Of a stretch of DNA of 64,000 bases, positions 62,195-64,000 are shown one piece after another. Positions within the stretch are counted from its first letter, which is position 1. Every line of letters begins with the position of its first letter. A program made the translations under genes and the position numbers. This DNA comes from UBA1351 sp963677625. Its GTDB lineage: Bacteria > Bacillota > Clostridia > Lachnospirales > Vallitaleaceae. Location of the stretch: positions 79,257 through 143,256 of the forward strand of contig CAXXSW010000009.1 in assembly GCA_963677625.2 (NCBI GenBank), read 5' to 3'. The notes below the pieces were generated by a model. That model searched no databases. It was not told where the DNA came from and was given only the letters and a program-made list of their open reading frames with translations.

Positions 62195-63316
62195 TTACCA
62201 AATAAATAATTCTTCAGCTGTTAATTTCCATATAGCTTCAATAAAGTAATAGTCCCCATAGATGATTGCAATCTCGTGTTTACCCCTGTAAAAGGCCTCC
62301 GTACATTTTTCTACTATATGATCTGTATCCATATCCCAATTACAACGTTTTTCACTTAGGGCTTTCAATAACGTTAACGCCGCATCCATATACACATCAT
62401 CACCCTTATCATTAAGAATCTTTGAGATTTCAATAAGACCACACGCCGCAATAGCACTGGCTGTTGAATCTTCTAATTGACAATCATCTGGTTGCCTAAA
62501 ATCAACAGGGATTAAGCCGCTTTCAGGTATATTTGCAATAAAATATTTTGCCACCTTTTTTGCCACCTCTAAATATGTCTCATCTTTTGTATGCAAATAA
62601 GTCAATACAAAACCATAAAGTGCCCAAGATTGTCCTCTCGTCCATGATGAACCTTCTGCATATCCCTGTCCACCATAGGACTTGATATAAGCACCAGTGT
62701 TTGGATCAAATTCAACAATATGCTTTGAAGAGCCATCTTCACGGATAAAGTTTTTTATAACTGTATTGGCATGGCTTATGGCAATCTGCTTAAAACGTGG
62801 ATCCTTGGTTTCTTCTGTTGCCCAGTACAATAAGGGTAAGTTCATCATACAGTCAATAATAGCCCATCCAATATTATTACTATCACCATTGTCATTCCAA
62901 GCTCTGATAAATCCACCTGCTAAGTTGTAGCGTCCAGCCAGATTATTCGCAGCAAGCAAGGCTCTATTTCTGGATGCTTTATCACCGGTAACTTTGTAAT
63001 TGGCTACAGACGTTGGTAACCATTTGAAACCATTATCATGGTCAAGTCCTTTTGCTTCCATTAAGACCTTATCCAATTGTTCTTCATTGTCTTTTGCAAT
63101 TTCCAAGAACAAGTCTTCTTTGGTTCCCTTATAGAGTTGCCACATCATGCCACCCCAAAAACCATTGGTCCACCAATTAATGTCATCAACGCTTTTATCA
63201 TCAAATTGACCATCCAGAGTCGTATAGGGTATTTTACCTTTATTCCTCTTTGCTACAATTAATTCCTTTTCTTTAATCTTATCTGCTACTTTCTTTATCC
63301 ATTTCCTATCTGACAT
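62195..63316 (-). CDS. GH88 unsaturated uronyl hydrolase
   Basis: A 373-residue (alpha/alpha)6 barrel enzyme of family GH88, which hydrates the double bond of unsaturated uronic acids at the non-reducing end of oligosaccharides left by polysaccharide lyases. The two key acids are D94 in LDHDNGFKW and D155 in GWAIIDCMMN, 61 residues apart as in characterised enzymes. Additional motifs are SSWTRGQSWALYGF near 225-238 and QLEDSTASAIAACGL near 286-300. No signal peptide, so it works on imported disaccharides. It is divergent from an AraC regulator; its own promoter looks weak (TATACT -10 without a good -35), fitting activator control. Confidence 0.92.
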   Translation of the reverse strand: MSDRKWIKKVADKIKEKELIVAKRNKGKIPYTTLDGQFDDKSVDDINWWTNGFWGGMMWQLYKGTKEDLFLEIAKDNEEQLDKVLMEAKGLDHDNGFKWLPTSVANYKVTGDKASRNRALLAANNLAGRYNLAGGFIRAWNDNGDSNNIGWAIIDCMMNLPLLYWATEETKDPRFKQIAISHANTVIKNFIREDGSSKHIVEFDPNTGAYIKSYGGQGYAEGSSWTRGQSWALYGFVLTYLHTKDETYLEVAKKVAKYFIANIPESGLIPVDFRQPDDCQLEDSTASAIAACGLIEISKILNDKGDDVYMDAALTLLKALSEKRCNWDMDTDHIVEKCTEAFYRGKHEIAIIYGDYYFIEAIWKLTAEELFIW

Positions 63317-63383
63317 TTTTAAATCCCTTTCGTCGTTTTTATTACCATCTTAGTATAAACTTCTCGTATTCTAGCTTAAGACT

Positions 63384-63412
63384 TTGACATAAATGATTCA
63401 ATAGCCTATAAT
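63384..63412 (+). promoter_or_regulatory. Promoter of the AraC-type gene
   Basis: A perfect TTGACA (63384-63389), 17-base spacer and perfect TATAAT (63407-63412) lie 75 bases upstream of the AraC-type start. Confidence 0.8.
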
Positions 63413-63486
63413 AGGCAAATACTAACATATTCTACTTTTTCTATATATGCCTCATCAATATTAACTTCTAAAGAAAGGTTTTTTAT

Positions 63487-64000
63487 ATGGTCACTATAAT
63501 AGATGGTGGCTTTGGAACCAGGCACGAATCATCTTTTATTATGTCTCGACCCAATGGCCTACCCCATTATGTACTTCTTATTATCCGGTGCCCCAGTATT
63601 TTCACTATTCATAACATAAACTATTCTGTAAAAGAAAACTCTGCCCTAATAATTAAGCCAAACACACCCTATAGTTACCATAATCCAGATGGTCCTTACT
63701 CAGATGATTGGCTTCACTTTGATTTAAGGGATTCCTGTGAGTCTCTTGAATATTTCCCGGAGATTAATATACCATTTCCCATTGGGAACCATAGTATATA
63801 TACTACTTACATACAACAAATTTTGTGGGAACAAGCCTATAATAATGCACCTCTAGCAAAGGAGAATGCCCTCTGCCTATTTAACATTGTAATCCATAAT
63901 TTAGCTTATGCATACGCACAGAAAGACCATTTCACCTATGCAAACAGTTATTATGAAAAGTTACAACATTTACGATTACAAGTCCAAAACTCTATCACAG
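63487..64000 (+). CDS. AraC family regulator, truncated by window edge
   Basis: Only the N-terminal 171 residues are in the window. They form an AraC-type cupin sensor domain: MVTIIDGGFGTRHESSFI, then FTIHNINYSVKENSALIIKP and NTPYSYHNPDGPYSDDWLHF, the usual pattern before two C-terminal helix-turn-helix motifs, which would lie beyond 64000. GAAAGG lies eight bases before the ATG. Its position divergent from the GH88 gene suggests it activates that gene in response to an unsaturated uronide sugar (inference). Confidence 0.82.
   Translation, partial: MVTIIDGGFGTRHESSFIMSRPNGLPHYVLLIIRCPSIFTIHNINYSVKENSALIIKPNTPYSYHNPDGPYSDDWLHFDLRDSCESLEYFPEINIPFPIGNHSIYTTYIQQILWEQAYNNAPLAKENALCLFNIVIHNLAYAYAQKDHFTYANSYYEKLQHLRLQVQNSIT

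Noticed and set aside
1..64000. tRNA genes, insertion sequences, prophage or toxin-antitoxin and defence genes
   Set aside because: None were recognised on either strand by motif reading; a tRNA or profile search could still reveal small items.

Overview
The window looks like a chromosomal segment of a low-GC, anaerobic Gram-positive bacterium (Bacillota, most likely Clostridia). Support comes from strong AGGAGG-type ribosome binding sites, lipoprotein signal peptides on all ABC binding proteins, an S-layer-homology protein, oxygen-independent (cbi) cobalamin synthesis, and a HutW/HemN-like radical SAM enzyme. A Lachnospirales or Vallitalea-like relative is a guess, not shown. I saw no rRNA, tRNA, CRISPR array, transposase or phage genes.

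Layout. 0-11 kb: end of a DUF6530-like gene, then a minus-strand sugar operon under a LacI repressor (binding protein, two permeases, a GH15-like and two GH31 glycosidases) with two matching operators. 11-13 kb: ECF sigma factor and DUF4179 regulator with a predicted self-activated promoter. 13-25 kb: ordinary genes (MATE pump, questin-oxidase-like protein, Cache-GGDEF protein, exonuclease III, DEAD-box helicase, patatin, lipoprotein, alpha/beta hydrolase, SLH protein). The 13.4-18.6 kb part carries at least five apparent one-base insertions that break otherwise complete genes. 25-35 kb: an eight-gene minus-strand operon predicted to import and phosphorolyse glucosylglycerate: GT4 enzyme, GH13_18 phosphorylase, ABC importer with its own ATPase, LacI repressor and glycerate kinase, with three AAAAACGTTTTT-type operators. 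35-42 kb: APC permease, serine hydrolase, LacI and GH5 group with two different palindromes, MarC protein, GNAT protein.

42-55.6 kb: a B12-riboswitch-controlled minus-strand operon. It runs cbiK, cbiA, cbiD, cbiE, cbiT, cbiF, cbiG, cbiH, cbiJ, flavodoxin, FecCD-type permease, ATPase and binding protein, and ends in a HutW/HemN-like radical SAM enzyme. cbiC stands upstream with its own promoter; cbiL is not in the window. 55.6-57.2 kb: quinone oxidoreductase divergent from a MarR gene, with a long inverted repeat between them. 57.2-62 kb: four minus-strand genes (phospholipase C-like, GT4, small unknown, large GH36-like protein). 62-64 kb: GH88 hydrolase divergent from a truncated AraC regulator.

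A family of modular hairpin repeats is scattered in four intergenic regions (13.2, 25.1, 35.2 and 62.0 kb). Together the window encodes a carbohydrate scavenger using several LacI/AraC-controlled cytoplasmic oligosaccharide pathways plus B12 synthesis coupled to metal-chelate uptake.
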